Below, piece after piece: positions 56,491-64,000 of a DNA stretch of 64,000 nucleotides. Position 1 is the first letter of the stretch, and every line of letters starts with the position of its first letter. The position numbers and the translations under genes were made by a program. This DNA is from Actinopolyspora mortivallis DSM 44261 (lineage in GTDB: Bacteria; Actinomycetota; Actinomycetes; Mycobacteriales; Pseudonocardiaceae), in the NCBI RefSeq assembly GCF_000384035.1, contig NZ_KB913024.1, forward strand, positions 3,667,899 to 3,731,898. Reading direction: 5' to 3'. The notes below the pieces were generated by a model that was not told the DNA's origin, ran no database searches, and saw only the letters and a program-made list of their open reading frames with translations.

Positions 56491-57339
56491 GTGCAGGCAA
56501 CCAGCACGGAAGAGCGACCGGCCGCGCCGCCGGAGACATCATCTCGAAGCTGGCGCAAAGCGTTCACCGACATCGTCGAGGGTGCGCAGCAGCGGCAACT
56601 GTGGGCGCATCTCGGATGGCAGGACATCAAGCAGCGTTACCGGCGTTCGGTGATCGGCCCGCTGTGGATCACCATCAGCATGGGCATGACCGTCACCGCG
56701 CTGGGGATCCTCTACGCCAAGCTGTTCGGCCAGGACCTCCACACCCACCTGCCCTATGTGGCGGTCGGCTTCATCGTGTGGGGGTTCATCTCGGGCTGCC
56801 TGACCGACGGCACCGAGGTGTTCATCCAGAACGAGGGGCTGATGAAGCATCTGCCCGCCCCGCTGACCGTGCACATCCTGCGGCTCACCTGGCGGCAGAT
56901 CCTGTTGTTCGGGCACAACCTGATCATCTACTTCATCGTGCTGGCGATCATGCGGATGCCGATCGGCTGGTCCTTCTTCCTGGCGATACCGGCCGTGCTG
57001 CTGCTGTTCGCCAACGGCGCCTGGGTGGCCACCCTGTTCGGGATCATCAGCACCCGCTTCCGCGACATCCCGCCGGTCGTCGGCAGCCTGATGCAGCTGA
57101 TCTTCTTCATGACGCCGATCGTGTGGAACGCCCAGATCCTGGAACAACGCGGCGGTGACCTGAGCCTGGCCAAGCTCAACCCGCTGTACCATTACATCGA
57201 GATCGTCCGCGATCCGTTGCTGGGCTCCGAGGTCGTATGGACCAATTGGGCCGTGGTGGCAGGCATCACGGTGCTCGGATGGATGATCGCCTTGCTCGTG
57301 CTGCGCAACTACCGCGCCCGCGTCACCTACTGGATCTGA
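56491..57339 (+). CDS. ABC-2 type polysaccharide exporter permease (Wzm-like), galactan export
   Basis: This is a 282-aa permease with six membrane segments. The N-terminal helix AHLGWQDIKQRYRRSVIGPLWI and the block NPLYHYIEIVRDPLLG are typical of Wzm-type O-antigen/teichoic acid exporters. The GTG at 56491 lies eight bases after a -10-like TACGCT (56478-56483) without ribosome site, consistent with a leaderless mRNA. With the next gene it matches mycobacterial Rv3783/Rv3781, which export the lipid-linked galactan. Confidence 0.9.
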   Translation: MQATSTEERPAAPPETSSRSWRKAFTDIVEGAQQRQLWAHLGWQDIKQRYRRSVIGPLWITISMGMTVTALGILYAKLFGQDLHTHLPYVAVGFIVWGFISGCLTDGTEVFIQNEGLMKHLPAPLTVHILRLTWRQILLFGHNLIIYFIVLAIMRMPIGWSFFLAIPAVLLLFANGAWVATLFGIISTRFRDIPPVVGSLMQLIFFMTPIVWNAQILEQRGGDLSLAKLNPLYHYIEIVRDPLLGSEVVWTNWAVVAGITVLGWMIALLVLRNYRARVTYWI

Positions 57340-57354
57340 TCGGGAGCACGTCAC

Positions 57355-58182
57355 ATGGTCAGCATCGATGTGTGGAACGCAGCGGTCGACTTCCCGATCT
57401 TCGACGCGAAGTCGCGCTCGCTGAAGAAAACGGTCCTGGGCAAGACGGGAGGCAAGATCGGAACCGACAACAAGGTTCCGATCATCGAGGCGCTGCACGA
57501 CATCAACCTCTCGCTGCGGCACGGCCAACGCGTCGCCCTGGTCGGCCACAACGGGGCGGGCAAGTCCACCCTGCTGCGCCTGCTGTCCGGCATCTACGAG
57601 CCCACCAGGGGCAACGCGCGCATCGAGGGCAAGGTCGCCCCGGTCTTCGACCTCGGCGTGGGCATGGACCCGGAGATCTCGGGGTTGGAGAACATCATCA
57701 TCCGCGGGCTCTTCCTGGGCATGAGCCGCAAGCAGATGGAGAAGCGCATCGACGACATCGCCGAGTTCTCCGAGCTGGGCCGCTACCTGGAGATGCCGCT
57801 GCGCACCTACTCCACCGGGATGCGGGTGCGGCTGGCGCTGGGCGTGGTCACCTCCATCGACCCGGAGATCCTGCTGCTGGACGAGGGCATCGGCGCCGTG
57901 GACAGCGAGTTCCTGGACAAGGCCAAGGGCAGGCTCACCGAGCTGGTGAAGCGCTCCGGACTGCTGGTGTTCGCCTCGCACTCCGACGAGTTCCTGGCCG
58001 AACTGTGCGACTCCGCCATCTGGATGGAGAAGGGCGGGATCAGGGAGCAGGGCTCACTGCGCGAGGTGCTGACCCACTACAAGGGCAAGGACCCCTTCGA
58101 GAACCTCAGCCCCAAGGCGTTGGAACGGATGCGGCAGAGCGAGTCCGACCGAGCCGCGACCATCGGAAGCAACGAGACCTGA
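57355..58182 (+). CDS. Polysaccharide ABC exporter ATP-binding protein (Wzt-like), galactan export
   Basis: This is a 275-aa ATPase. Walker A is ALVGHNGAGKSTLLRLL, the signature is LRTYSTGMRVRLALGVV, Walker B is PEILLLDEGIGAVDSEF, and the switch is FASHSDEF. A carbohydrate-binding C-terminal domain is absent, as in RfbE of mycobacteria. It starts 15 bp after the permease stop and overlaps the next gene by one base. Confidence 0.92.
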   Translation: MVSIDVWNAAVDFPIFDAKSRSLKKTVLGKTGGKIGTDNKVPIIEALHDINLSLRHGQRVALVGHNGAGKSTLLRLLSGIYEPTRGNARIEGKVAPVFDLGVGMDPEISGLENIIIRGLFLGMSRKQMEKRIDDIAEFSELGRYLEMPLRTYSTGMRVRLALGVVTSIDPEILLLDEGIGAVDSEFLDKAKGRLTELVKRSGLLVFASHSDEFLAELCDSAIWMEKGGIREQGSLREVLTHYKGKDPFENLSPKALERMRQSESDRAATIGSNET

Positions 58183-59111
58183 TGACAGCACCCGAACAGT
58201 CCGCCCCGCTGCCCTCCGGGGCGGTCGTGGCCGTGATCGTCACCCGCAACCGCAGGGAGTCGCTGGCCGAGTCCCTGAAGGTGCTCGCCAACCAGACCCG
58301 GGTGCCCGACCACCTGGTCGTGGTGGACAACGGGCCGGAGGAGCCCGCCGCCGAGACGGTCGAGCGGTGCCCGGTGCCGTCCACCTACCTGCCCTCCCGG
58401 CGGAACCTCGGCGGAGCCGGGGGTTTCGCGCTCGGGATGATGCACGCGCTGGCCCTGGGGGCCGAGTGGGTGTGGCTCGGCGACGACGACGGACGCCCGG
58501 CCGACGAGCACGCCCTGCGCACCCTGCTGGAGGAGGCCGAGGACCGGGGGCTGGCCGCCGTCTCGCCGGTGGTGGTCGACATCGACCGTCCCCACCGGCT
58601 GGCCTTCCCGCTGCGGCGCGGGCTGAGCTGGAAACGCCGCCCCGAGGAACTGCGTGGACAGGGCTCCGAGCGGGACTTCCTGCCCGGCATCGCCTCGCTG
58701 TTCAACGGCGCGCTGTTCCGGGCCGGCACGCTGGACGTGGTGGGGGTGCCCGACTACCGGCTGTTCGTCCGCGGCGACGAGGTGGAGGTCCACCGCAGGC
58801 TGGTGCGTTCGGGGCTGCCGTTCGGCACGACGCTGCGCACCCGCTTCCTGCACCCCGACGGGTCGGCGGAGTTCAAACCGATGCTGGGCGGCAGGTTCCA
58901 CGCCCAGGACCCCGAGAACCCCACCAAGCGCTACTACACCTACCGCAACCGCGGCTACCTGCTGTCCCAGCCGGGAATGCGGCTCATCGGCACTCTGGAG
59001 ATCGTCCGTTTCGGACTCTACTTCGTGGGGCAGCGCCGCAGCCCGCGCACCTTCCTGGAGTGGCTGCGGCTGCTCCGGCAGGGACGGCGCGAGCACTTCT
59101 ACCGCCGTTGA
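58182..59111 (+). CDS. Galactofuranosyltransferase GlfT1-like (GT2 family)
   Basis: This is a 309-aa GT2 glycosyltransferase that would start the galactan on the decaprenyl-PP-GlcNAc-Rha primer. The nucleotide-binding start is VAVIVTRNRRESLAESLKVL, VVDNGP follows, and the metal-binding DDD is in WLGDDDGRPAD. The acceptor/base region is FNGALFRAGTLDVVGVPDYRLFVRGDEVEVHRRL. The length matches GlfT1 (Rv3782), not the longer GlfT2. The ATG overlaps the wzt stop by one base (TGATG), so it is coupled to the exporter. Confidence 0.9.
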   Translation: MTAPEQSAPLPSGAVVAVIVTRNRRESLAESLKVLANQTRVPDHLVVVDNGPEEPAAETVERCPVPSTYLPSRRNLGGAGGFALGMMHALALGAEWVWLGDDDGRPADEHALRTLLEEAEDRGLAAVSPVVVDIDRPHRLAFPLRRGLSWKRRPEELRGQGSERDFLPGIASLFNGALFRAGTLDVVGVPDYRLFVRGDEVEVHRRLVRSGLPFGTTLRTRFLHPDGSAEFKPMLGGRFHAQDPENPTKRYYTYRNRGYLLSQPGMRLIGTLEIVRFGLYFVGQRRSPRTFLEWLRLLRQGRREHFYRR

Positions 59112-59115
59112 GGGG

Positions 59116-59155
59116 CGTCTCCGCCCGGCCGTTGTCCCTCGGCCGGGCGGAGACG
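59116..59155 (+). terminator. Terminator hairpin after glfT1-like gene
   Basis: A perfect 16-bp stem (59116-59131 with 59140-59155) with an 8-nt loop begins 4 bp after the stop. It has no T-tract. Confidence 0.7.
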
Positions 59156-59320
59156 ACTCGAACGGTCACACCGGACGTTCGGTGCGGCGCCGACGAAACG
59201 GAAACGCACCGCATCGCCCGAAGGAGTGAAACTCCAGTTCAGTGCACCCGCCCCGTGTCGCCTCCCACACCGGCCAGTACCGAGGATCAGTGCGCCTGAA
59301 CGGGATACTATTCTCCACAC

Positions 59321-62300
59321 GTGCTTAACGTCGGGCGGGAAGAAGACGAGCGACCGGATCCGGGGGAGCAACCCGACAACCCCTCCGGGCGTGGCGAAGC
59401 GTCGAACACCAGACGGGCGAAGCGCCTCCGTGTGATCGCCGCCGTGCTGGGCGTCGTCGGCACGATCCTGTCGTTGTCGGTGCCGTTCCTGCCCGTGCGA
59501 CACGACATCACGCAGCTGCGCTGGCCCACCGCGCAGGGCACCGAGCCGGTCTCGGCGCCGCTGGTGATCTACTCACCGGTGGACCTGGAGTTCACCGCCT
59601 CGTGCGCGGCGGTGCGGAGCCTGGACGAGCGGACCGAGAACGCGGCCACCCTGCTCAGCACCAACGCCCCCTCGGCCGAGTACGGCAACCTCACCGGGAT
59701 GGTGCTGCGGGTGGACGACGGCAGGCTGACCCTGTTGTCCAAGGGCCGCCAGCTCGGAACCACGCCCCTGCCGAGCGGCGACTGCACCCTGTCCGTCTCC
59801 TCCGACGCCTCGCGCACCGTGGCCGAGGTGGGGGACCAGACGCTGGCCAGTGTGCGGGGCGAGGACCGGCGCCCCCAGCTCACCGGGATCTTCTCCCAGC
59901 TCGACGACCAGCTGGACCCGATGACCGACGTCTCCTTCCGGGCCCAGGTGGACACCCGCTGGTCCACCGCCATCACGGCGTTCAAGCTCACGGTCATCGT
60001 CCTGGCGGCCCTGTGCTTCGTCGGCTGTGCGGTCGTGCTGCGCCGACTCGACCGGCGTGCTGGGCGCAGAGCCCCCCGGTTGGTCCCCGCCGGCTGGTGG
60101 AAACCGACCTGGCGGGACGCCTCGGTCATCATCGCCCTGGTGATCTGGTGGCTCATCGGTGCGATGACCTCCGATGACGGCTACATCCTCTCCATCGCCC
60201 GGTCCAGGGACGGGGCGGGCTACATCAGCAACTACTACCGCTGGTTCGGCGCCCCCGAATCCCCCTTCGGGTGGTTCTACGAGCTCTACTCGCAGTGGGT
60301 CCAGGTGTCCACCGCCACCCCGTGGGTGCGTCTGCCCGCCCTGCTGATGGGCATCGTCAGCTGGCTGCTGATCAGCCGCGAGATCCTGCCCCGGCTGGGA
60401 CAGCAGGTACGGCGCAGCCGCGCGGCGGGTTGGGCCGCCGCCGCGGTGTTCCTCGCCTTCTGGCTGCCGTACAACAACGGGCTGCGCCCCGAGCCCGTGG
60501 TGGTGCTCTTCTCCCTGCTGGCCCTGGCCGCCGTGGAACGCTCCGTGGCCACGAGGAGGCTGCTGCCCGCCGCGCTGGGACTGTTCGGCGCGGCCCTGGC
60601 ACTGGGGGCGAACCCGCACGGGCTCATCGCGGTGCTGCCCTACGTGGTGGCACTGAAGCCGCTGCTGCGGCTGGTGCGCCAGCGGATCAGGGAGTTCGGC
60701 TGGCTGCCGGTGCTGGCTCCGATCTCGACCTGTGGTTTCTTCATCCTCAACATCGTCTACTGGGACCAGACCTGGCAGTCGGTGATCGAGTCGACCCAGC
60801 TGCGCGGCGAGATCGGGCCGAGCCTGAGCTGGTACCAGGAGCTGAGTCGCTACTCACTGCTGTTCAGCGCCTCGGCCGACGGCTCGCTCACCCGGCGCTT
60901 CCCGGTGCTGCTGGTGATCCTGTGCCTGGTCACCTGCGCCGTGGTGCTGCTGCGGCGCGGACGCATCCGCGGAGCCGCGCTGGGCCCGAGCCGCAGGCTG
61001 CTCGGGCTCACGGCACTGTCGTTCTTCGTGCTCATGCTCACCCCCACCAAGTGGACCCACCACTTCGGCGTGTTCGCCGCCGTCGGGGGTGCGCTGGCGG
61101 CGCTCACCGCGCTGGCCACCAGCAGCACGGTGCTGCGTTCCCGCCGCAACCGGGCGGCCTTCTTCGCCGGGCTGATGCTGATCTGCGCGTTCGCGGCCAC
61201 CGGCCCGAACGCCTGGTGGTACGTCTCCGGCTGGGGAGTTCCCTGGTACGACAAGCCACCCTCGCTGGCGGGCTACGACGCCAGCACGGCGCTGCTGGTG
61301 GTCGCCGGGATCGCCCTGGTGGTGGCCTTCATCGAGCACCTGCGCATCGACGAGCACCGGCCCCACGTGACCAACCCGCCGAAGCTGGACCGCAACGGCC
61401 GCACCGGCCTCGAACGCCGCAGCCGGGCGCTGCGGCTGGGCACCGCCCCGCTGTCGGTGATCTGCGCGCTGCTGGTCATCGGCGAGGTGGCCATCTTCGG
61501 CAAGGTCATCGAGGAGCAGTGGGGCAGCTACAGCCTCAGCTGGGACTCGGTCCGCCAGCTCGCCGGACGCAGCTGCGGTCTCTCGGACTACGTCTACGTG
61601 GAACAGAACCCGCTGGAGGGCATGTTGTCCGTCGCTGGGCAGCAGCCCCGTGCTCCCGAACCGGACCTGGAGGTACCCGACCGGCTCGAGGACCGGGAGA
61701 CCCCGGAGGAGTACCTCGGGGCGAAGATGGAGGGCTACCGGCACAACGGACTCCCGCCCGGGGACGGCAGCGACCAGTTCGAACGCGACTGGCAGCCCCC
61801 CTACGGCCTGGGCACCGACAAGGCACCGGTGTGGGGCAGCTACGACGAACGCCACCTCGGAACCGGCGAACTGCGCACCCAGTGGTACGACCTGCCCGAC
61901 CGTGCCCGCGACGGCGAGGTGCCGCTCGTGCTCGCCCTGGCGGGCAAGGTGAGCGGAGCGAACAGCCTGTTCGTCGAGTTCGGCAAACAGACCGAGGACG
62001 GCTTCGAGATCACCGACCGCCGACCCGTGGTCACCAGCCCCACCCTCAAGTGGCGGGACGCGCGGATCAGTGTCGACGGCAAGGCCGGCGACGCCGAACA
62101 GGTCCGCGTGATCGCCGTGGACCAGGCCCTGGGCGAGGACGGCTGGCTGGCGGTGAGCGCGCCGCGCGCCCCACGCCTGACGAACATGACCGAGTTCATC
62201 GGCGACGCCCCGACCTTCGTGGAGTGGACGGCCGCCTTCCAGCATCCCTGCCTGCGACTGCCGGAGATCAGTCACGGGGTGGCCGAGGTGCCCCGTTTCC

Positions 62301-62683
62301 GGGTGTCGGCGGGCGGTGCGCTGCGCTCGGTCGGGCAGGGCTGGTCCTCCCCCGACGCGGCGGGGCCGTTCGGCTGGATGAGCCTGACGACCAGCATGCG
62401 GGAGCTGCCGACCTATCTGCGGGGGGACATGCAACGGGACTGGGGAACCCTCTACGCGGTGGACCCCTACGCCCCGGAGGCACTTCCCGCGCAGGCGGCC
62501 ATGCGGATCGAGCGGCAGACCCACTGGGGCACCTGGAGTCCGGGGCCGGTGAGCAGGCCGGTGCAGCTGCCCGGCGACGTGCCCAGCTCCGACAACAGGG
62601 ACACGTCCCGGCAGAGCTCGAACGGCGACGACATCGGGTTCCGGGACGGGAAGAAGTACCAGCGCGGAGCCGGTGACCAGTAG
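59321..62683 (+). CDS. Arabinosyltransferase of the Emb family
   Basis: This is a 1120-aa GT-C membrane enzyme that adds arabinofuranose from decaprenyl-phosphoryl-arabinose to arabinogalactan or lipoarabinomannan; the family is the ethambutol target. After a charged cytosolic start and the first helix there is an Ig-like periplasmic part (residues 55-220). The catalytic loop is MTSDDGYILSIARSRDGAGYISNYYRW, shown here by its SDDGY core, followed by about 12 further helices. The C-terminal periplasmic carbohydrate-binding domain spans residues 760-1080. GTG at 59321 has a -10-like TACTAT (59306-59311) and no ribosome site. Which of EmbA, B or C it equals cannot be decided. Confidence 0.93.
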   Translation: MLNVGREEDERPDPGEQPDNPSGRGEASNTRRAKRLRVIAAVLGVVGTILSLSVPFLPVRHDITQLRWPTAQGTEPVSAPLVIYSPVDLEFTASCAAVRSLDERTENAATLLSTNAPSAEYGNLTGMVLRVDDGRLTLLSKGRQLGTTPLPSGDCTLSVSSDASRTVAEVGDQTLASVRGEDRRPQLTGIFSQLDDQLDPMTDVSFRAQVDTRWSTAITAFKLTVIVLAALCFVGCAVVLRRLDRRAGRRAPRLVPAGWWKPTWRDASVIIALVIWWLIGAMTSDDGYILSIARSRDGAGYISNYYRWFGAPESPFGWFYELYSQWVQVSTATPWVRLPALLMGIVSWLLISREILPRLGQQVRRSRAAGWAAAAVFLAFWLPYNNGLRPEPVVVLFSLLALAAVERSVATRRLLPAALGLFGAALALGANPHGLIAVLPYVVALKPLLRLVRQRIREFGWLPVLAPISTCGFFILNIVYWDQTWQSVIESTQLRGEIGPSLSWYQELSRYSLLFSASADGSLTRRFPVLLVILCLVTCAVVLLRRGRIRGAALGPSRRLLGLTALSFFVLMLTPTKWTHHFGVFAAVGGALAALTALATSSTVLRSRRNRAAFFAGLMLICAFAATGPNAWWYVSGWGVPWYDKPPSLAGYDASTALLVVAGIALVVAFIEHLRIDEHRPHVTNPPKLDRNGRTGLERRSRALRLGTAPLSVICALLVIGEVAIFGKVIEEQWGSYSLSWDSVRQLAGRSCGLSDYVYVEQNPLEGMLSVAGQQPRAPEPDLEVPDRLEDRETPEEYLGAKMEGYRHNGLPPGDGSDQFERDWQPPYGLGTDKAPVWGSYDERHLGTGELRTQWYDLPDRARDGEVPLVLALAGKVSGANSLFVEFGKQTEDGFEITDRRPVVTSPTLKWRDARISVDGKAGDAEQVRVIAVDQALGEDGWLAVSAPRAPRLTNMTEFIGDAPTFVEWTAAFQHPCLRLPEISHGVAEVPRFRVSAGGALRSVGQGWSSPDAAGPFGWMSLTTSMRELPTYLRGDMQRDWGTLYAVDPYAPEALPAQAAMRIERQTHWGTWSPGPVSRPVQLPGDVPSSDNRDTSRQSSNGDDIGFRDGKKYQRGAGDQ

Positions 62684-62826
62684 GTGCCCGCACCACCCGC
62701 CCGGTCGTCACCCGGAAACCCCGGGGCAGCCGGGCGGGTGTCCGGCCGGAAGCCGGTTTCCCCACGGGGTGGATCCTCGTCGACCGGCGCGGTTCCGGAA
62801 ACCCGCTCACCCGGGGAAGTCGGGGT

Positions 62827-63276
62827 TCACTCCCGGAAGACCACCCAGCGCAGCATCACGAAGTTGATCCCGGTGCCGAGTGCCTGTCCGGCGAGCCAGC
62901 ACAGCGACCACCGGAGCTGCTCACCGAACCCGAACCCGAACTCGGGCAGGGAGACGAACAGCAGCTGGTTGGTGCCGATGTTGACGAAGAAGGTGATGAC
63001 GTAGACCACCACGAAGGCCCCGGCCTTGGCCTTGGTGTTGCCGGTGTTGGCCCCGGCGAAGGTGAGTCTTCGGTTGGCCACGTAGGAGGCGGAGGTCCCG
63101 AGCACGAAGGCCAGTGACCGGGCCAGCCAGTTCGGCAGCTCCAGGGACAGCAGCGTCATGTACGAGCCGTAGTCGAGCAACGCGCAGACGGCGCCGATGA
63201 GTCCGAAACGGACCAGTTGGTTGACGATCCCCAGTTTCTTCACCTCGGGTTCGGCGGTGCTCTCGGCCACGGCCAC
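62827..63276 (-). CDS. GtrA-family membrane protein (Rv3789-like)
   Basis: This is a 149-aa protein with four transmembrane helices: [56 protein letters not shown] and [16 protein letters not shown]. The pattern G-x-x-x-x-x-D-x-x-x, NRRxTF and N-F-x-x-x-R-x-x-V-F is diagnostic. GtrA proteins move or recruit lipid-linked sugars; in mycobacteria Rv3789 is linked to decaprenyl-phosphoryl-arabinose and arabinan assembly. It is divergent from dprE1, with a 271-bp shared promoter region. Confidence 0.92.
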   Translation of the reverse strand: MAVAESTAEPEVKKLGIVNQLVRFGLIGAVCALLDYGSYMTLLSLELPNWLARSLAFVLGTSASYVANRRLTFAGANTGNTKAKAGAFVVVYVITFFVNIGTNQLLFVSLPEFGFGFGEQLRWSLCWLAGQALGTGINFVMLRWVVFRE

Positions 63277-63547
63277 CAGTTCACCTCAGCTGTCGACGAC
63301 ATCGCGCGGGTTCCCCGACGGGCGGCGCGGGGGACCGCGCACGACACCCGCCTCCCCCGGTTTCCCGGCGAGTGTAGTCGCCCTCGGCCTCCGGCACCGA
63401 CGTGTCCTCGACACACCGCCCGCCACGGCACGGCCGCGGGGCGTGTTCCCGGCAGCGCACAGCGGGTCGGTCACCCGGTGCGACGGGCGCGACCCGCCGC
63501 GGTCACCCGGCGGGTCGGTGCGGTGTCGCGTCGATAGACTCCCTCCA

Positions 63548-64000
63548 GTGGGATCGGTGAACAACGAGCACAAGAGGCTGAGCGGTTGGGGGCGCACCGC
63601 GCCCACCACGGCCCGCGTCGTCAGCACACCGGACGTCGAGGCCATCGCCCGCGCGGTGCGCGAGGCCGGTGAGCGCGGAGTGATCGCGCGTGGCCTGGGG
63701 CGCAGCTACGGGGACCCCGCGCAGAACGCGGGCGGCACCGTCGTCGACATGACCGCGCTCAACCGGATCCACTCCATCGACGCGGACAGCGGCGTGGTGG
63801 ACACCGACGCGGGAGTCGACCTGGACCGGCTGATGCGCGCGGCCCTGCCCTTCGGGCTGTGGGTACCGGTGCTGCCGGGCACCCGCCAGGTCACCGTGGG
63901 TGGGGCGATCGGTTCGGACATCCACGGCAAGAACCACCACTCGCACGGATCCTTCGGCAGCCACGTGCTCTCGCTGGACCTGCTGACCGCCGACGGCGAG
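63548..64000 (+). CDS. dprE1: Decaprenylphosphoryl-beta-D-ribose oxidase (DprE1), 3' end cut by window
   Basis: The N-terminal 151 residues of a VAO-type FAD oxidase that oxidises decaprenyl-phospho-ribose in arabinose donor synthesis. It starts with [19 protein letters not shown] and contains the FAD-binding [20 protein letters not shown] and [26 protein letters not shown]. It corresponds to mycobacterial Rv3790, the benzothiazinone target; the drug-relevant cysteine lies beyond the window. GTG at 63548 is seven bases after a -10-like TAGACT (63535-63540) and has no ribosome site; GTG at 63557 is an alternative. Confidence 0.95.
   Translation, partial: MGSVNNEHKRLSGWGRTAPTTARVVSTPDVEAIARAVREAGERGVIARGLGRSYGDPAQNAGGTVVDMTALNRIHSIDADSGVVDTDAGVDLDRLMRAALPFGLWVPVLPGTRQVTVGGAIGSDIHGKNHHSHGSFGSHVLSLDLLTADGE

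Overview
The window is 64 kb of high-GC actinobacterial chromosome. Spacing is dense, GTG starts are common, and several starts have no Shine-Dalgarno sequence but a TAnnnT -10 box 7-9 bases upstream. Genes for a DprE1-type oxidase, a GtrA-family protein, an Emb-type arabinosyltransferase, a GlfT1-like galactofuranosyltransferase and the Bpa proteasome activator point to an arabinogalactan-walled member of the Pseudonocardiales/Mycobacteriales branch. A Pseudonocardiales genus such as Actinopolyspora or Saccharopolyspora is my guess and is not proved by the sequence. There is no complete mobile element, no CRISPR array and no rRNA operon.

Layout. 1-2.1 kb: the right end of a secondary-metabolite locus, with an aldehyde/acyl-CoA reductase cut by the window edge and a short class II DAHP synthase; a phenazine-type pathway is a possible context. 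2.3-11.7 kb: an isoniazid-inducible (iniBAC)-like envelope-stress locus, made of a large ATPase/LuxR regulator (IniR-like), a membrane-anchored Hsp70/actin-fold protein, an IniB-like repeat protein and two dynamin-like GTPases (IniA- and IniC-like). 11.7-13.6 kb: a lower-GC patch with a decayed-looking secreted protein and a GT87 mannosyltransferase. 13.7-18.9 kb: catR-katA (FurA-type regulator plus catalase) and gluconate kinase/permease. 18.9-26.5 kb: asd and lysC (lysC with an in-frame internal beta-subunit start), a PIG-V-like mannosyltransferase, a nitroreductase, a pair of paralogous small membrane proteins, and leuA preceded by a leucine attenuator. 26.7-32.9 kb: a complete five-gene oligopeptide ABC importer.

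33-43.5 kb: dnaX, ybaB, recR and a P-loop kinase, SRP RNA, two serine tRNAs, a CsbD-like protein, tadA with its acidic partner gene, prephenate dehydrogenase, and a thiolase that lacks the usual C-terminal cysteine. At 41.5-43.3 kb there is an accessory patch (His-rich secreted peptide, orphan barstar, integrase remnant) beside tRNA-Arg and tRNA-Ser. 43.6-50.4 kb: acetoacetyl-CoA synthetase, a dienelactone-hydrolase-like protein with an altered nucleophile, an aromatic aminotransferase, a chaplin-like repeat protein with an L,D-transpeptidase, and a MarR regulator. 50.7-55.6 kb: a fourth serine tRNA, an ABC-2 exporter, a secreted M28 aminopeptidase and a quinone oxidoreductase. 55.7-64 kb: Bpa followed by arabinogalactan genes (Wzm/Wzt exporter, GlfT1-like, Emb, GtrA, and DprE1 cut by the right edge), in an arrangement resembling the Rv3780-Rv3795 region of Mycobacterium tuberculosis.

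How it fits together. Most identifiable genes serve the cell envelope (ini locus, GT-C enzymes, L,D-transpeptidase, arabinogalactan genes) or amino-acid supply (lysC/asd, leuA, tyrA, aromatic aminotransferase, peptide importer). All functional calls come from reading motifs and gene order; no database search was run.
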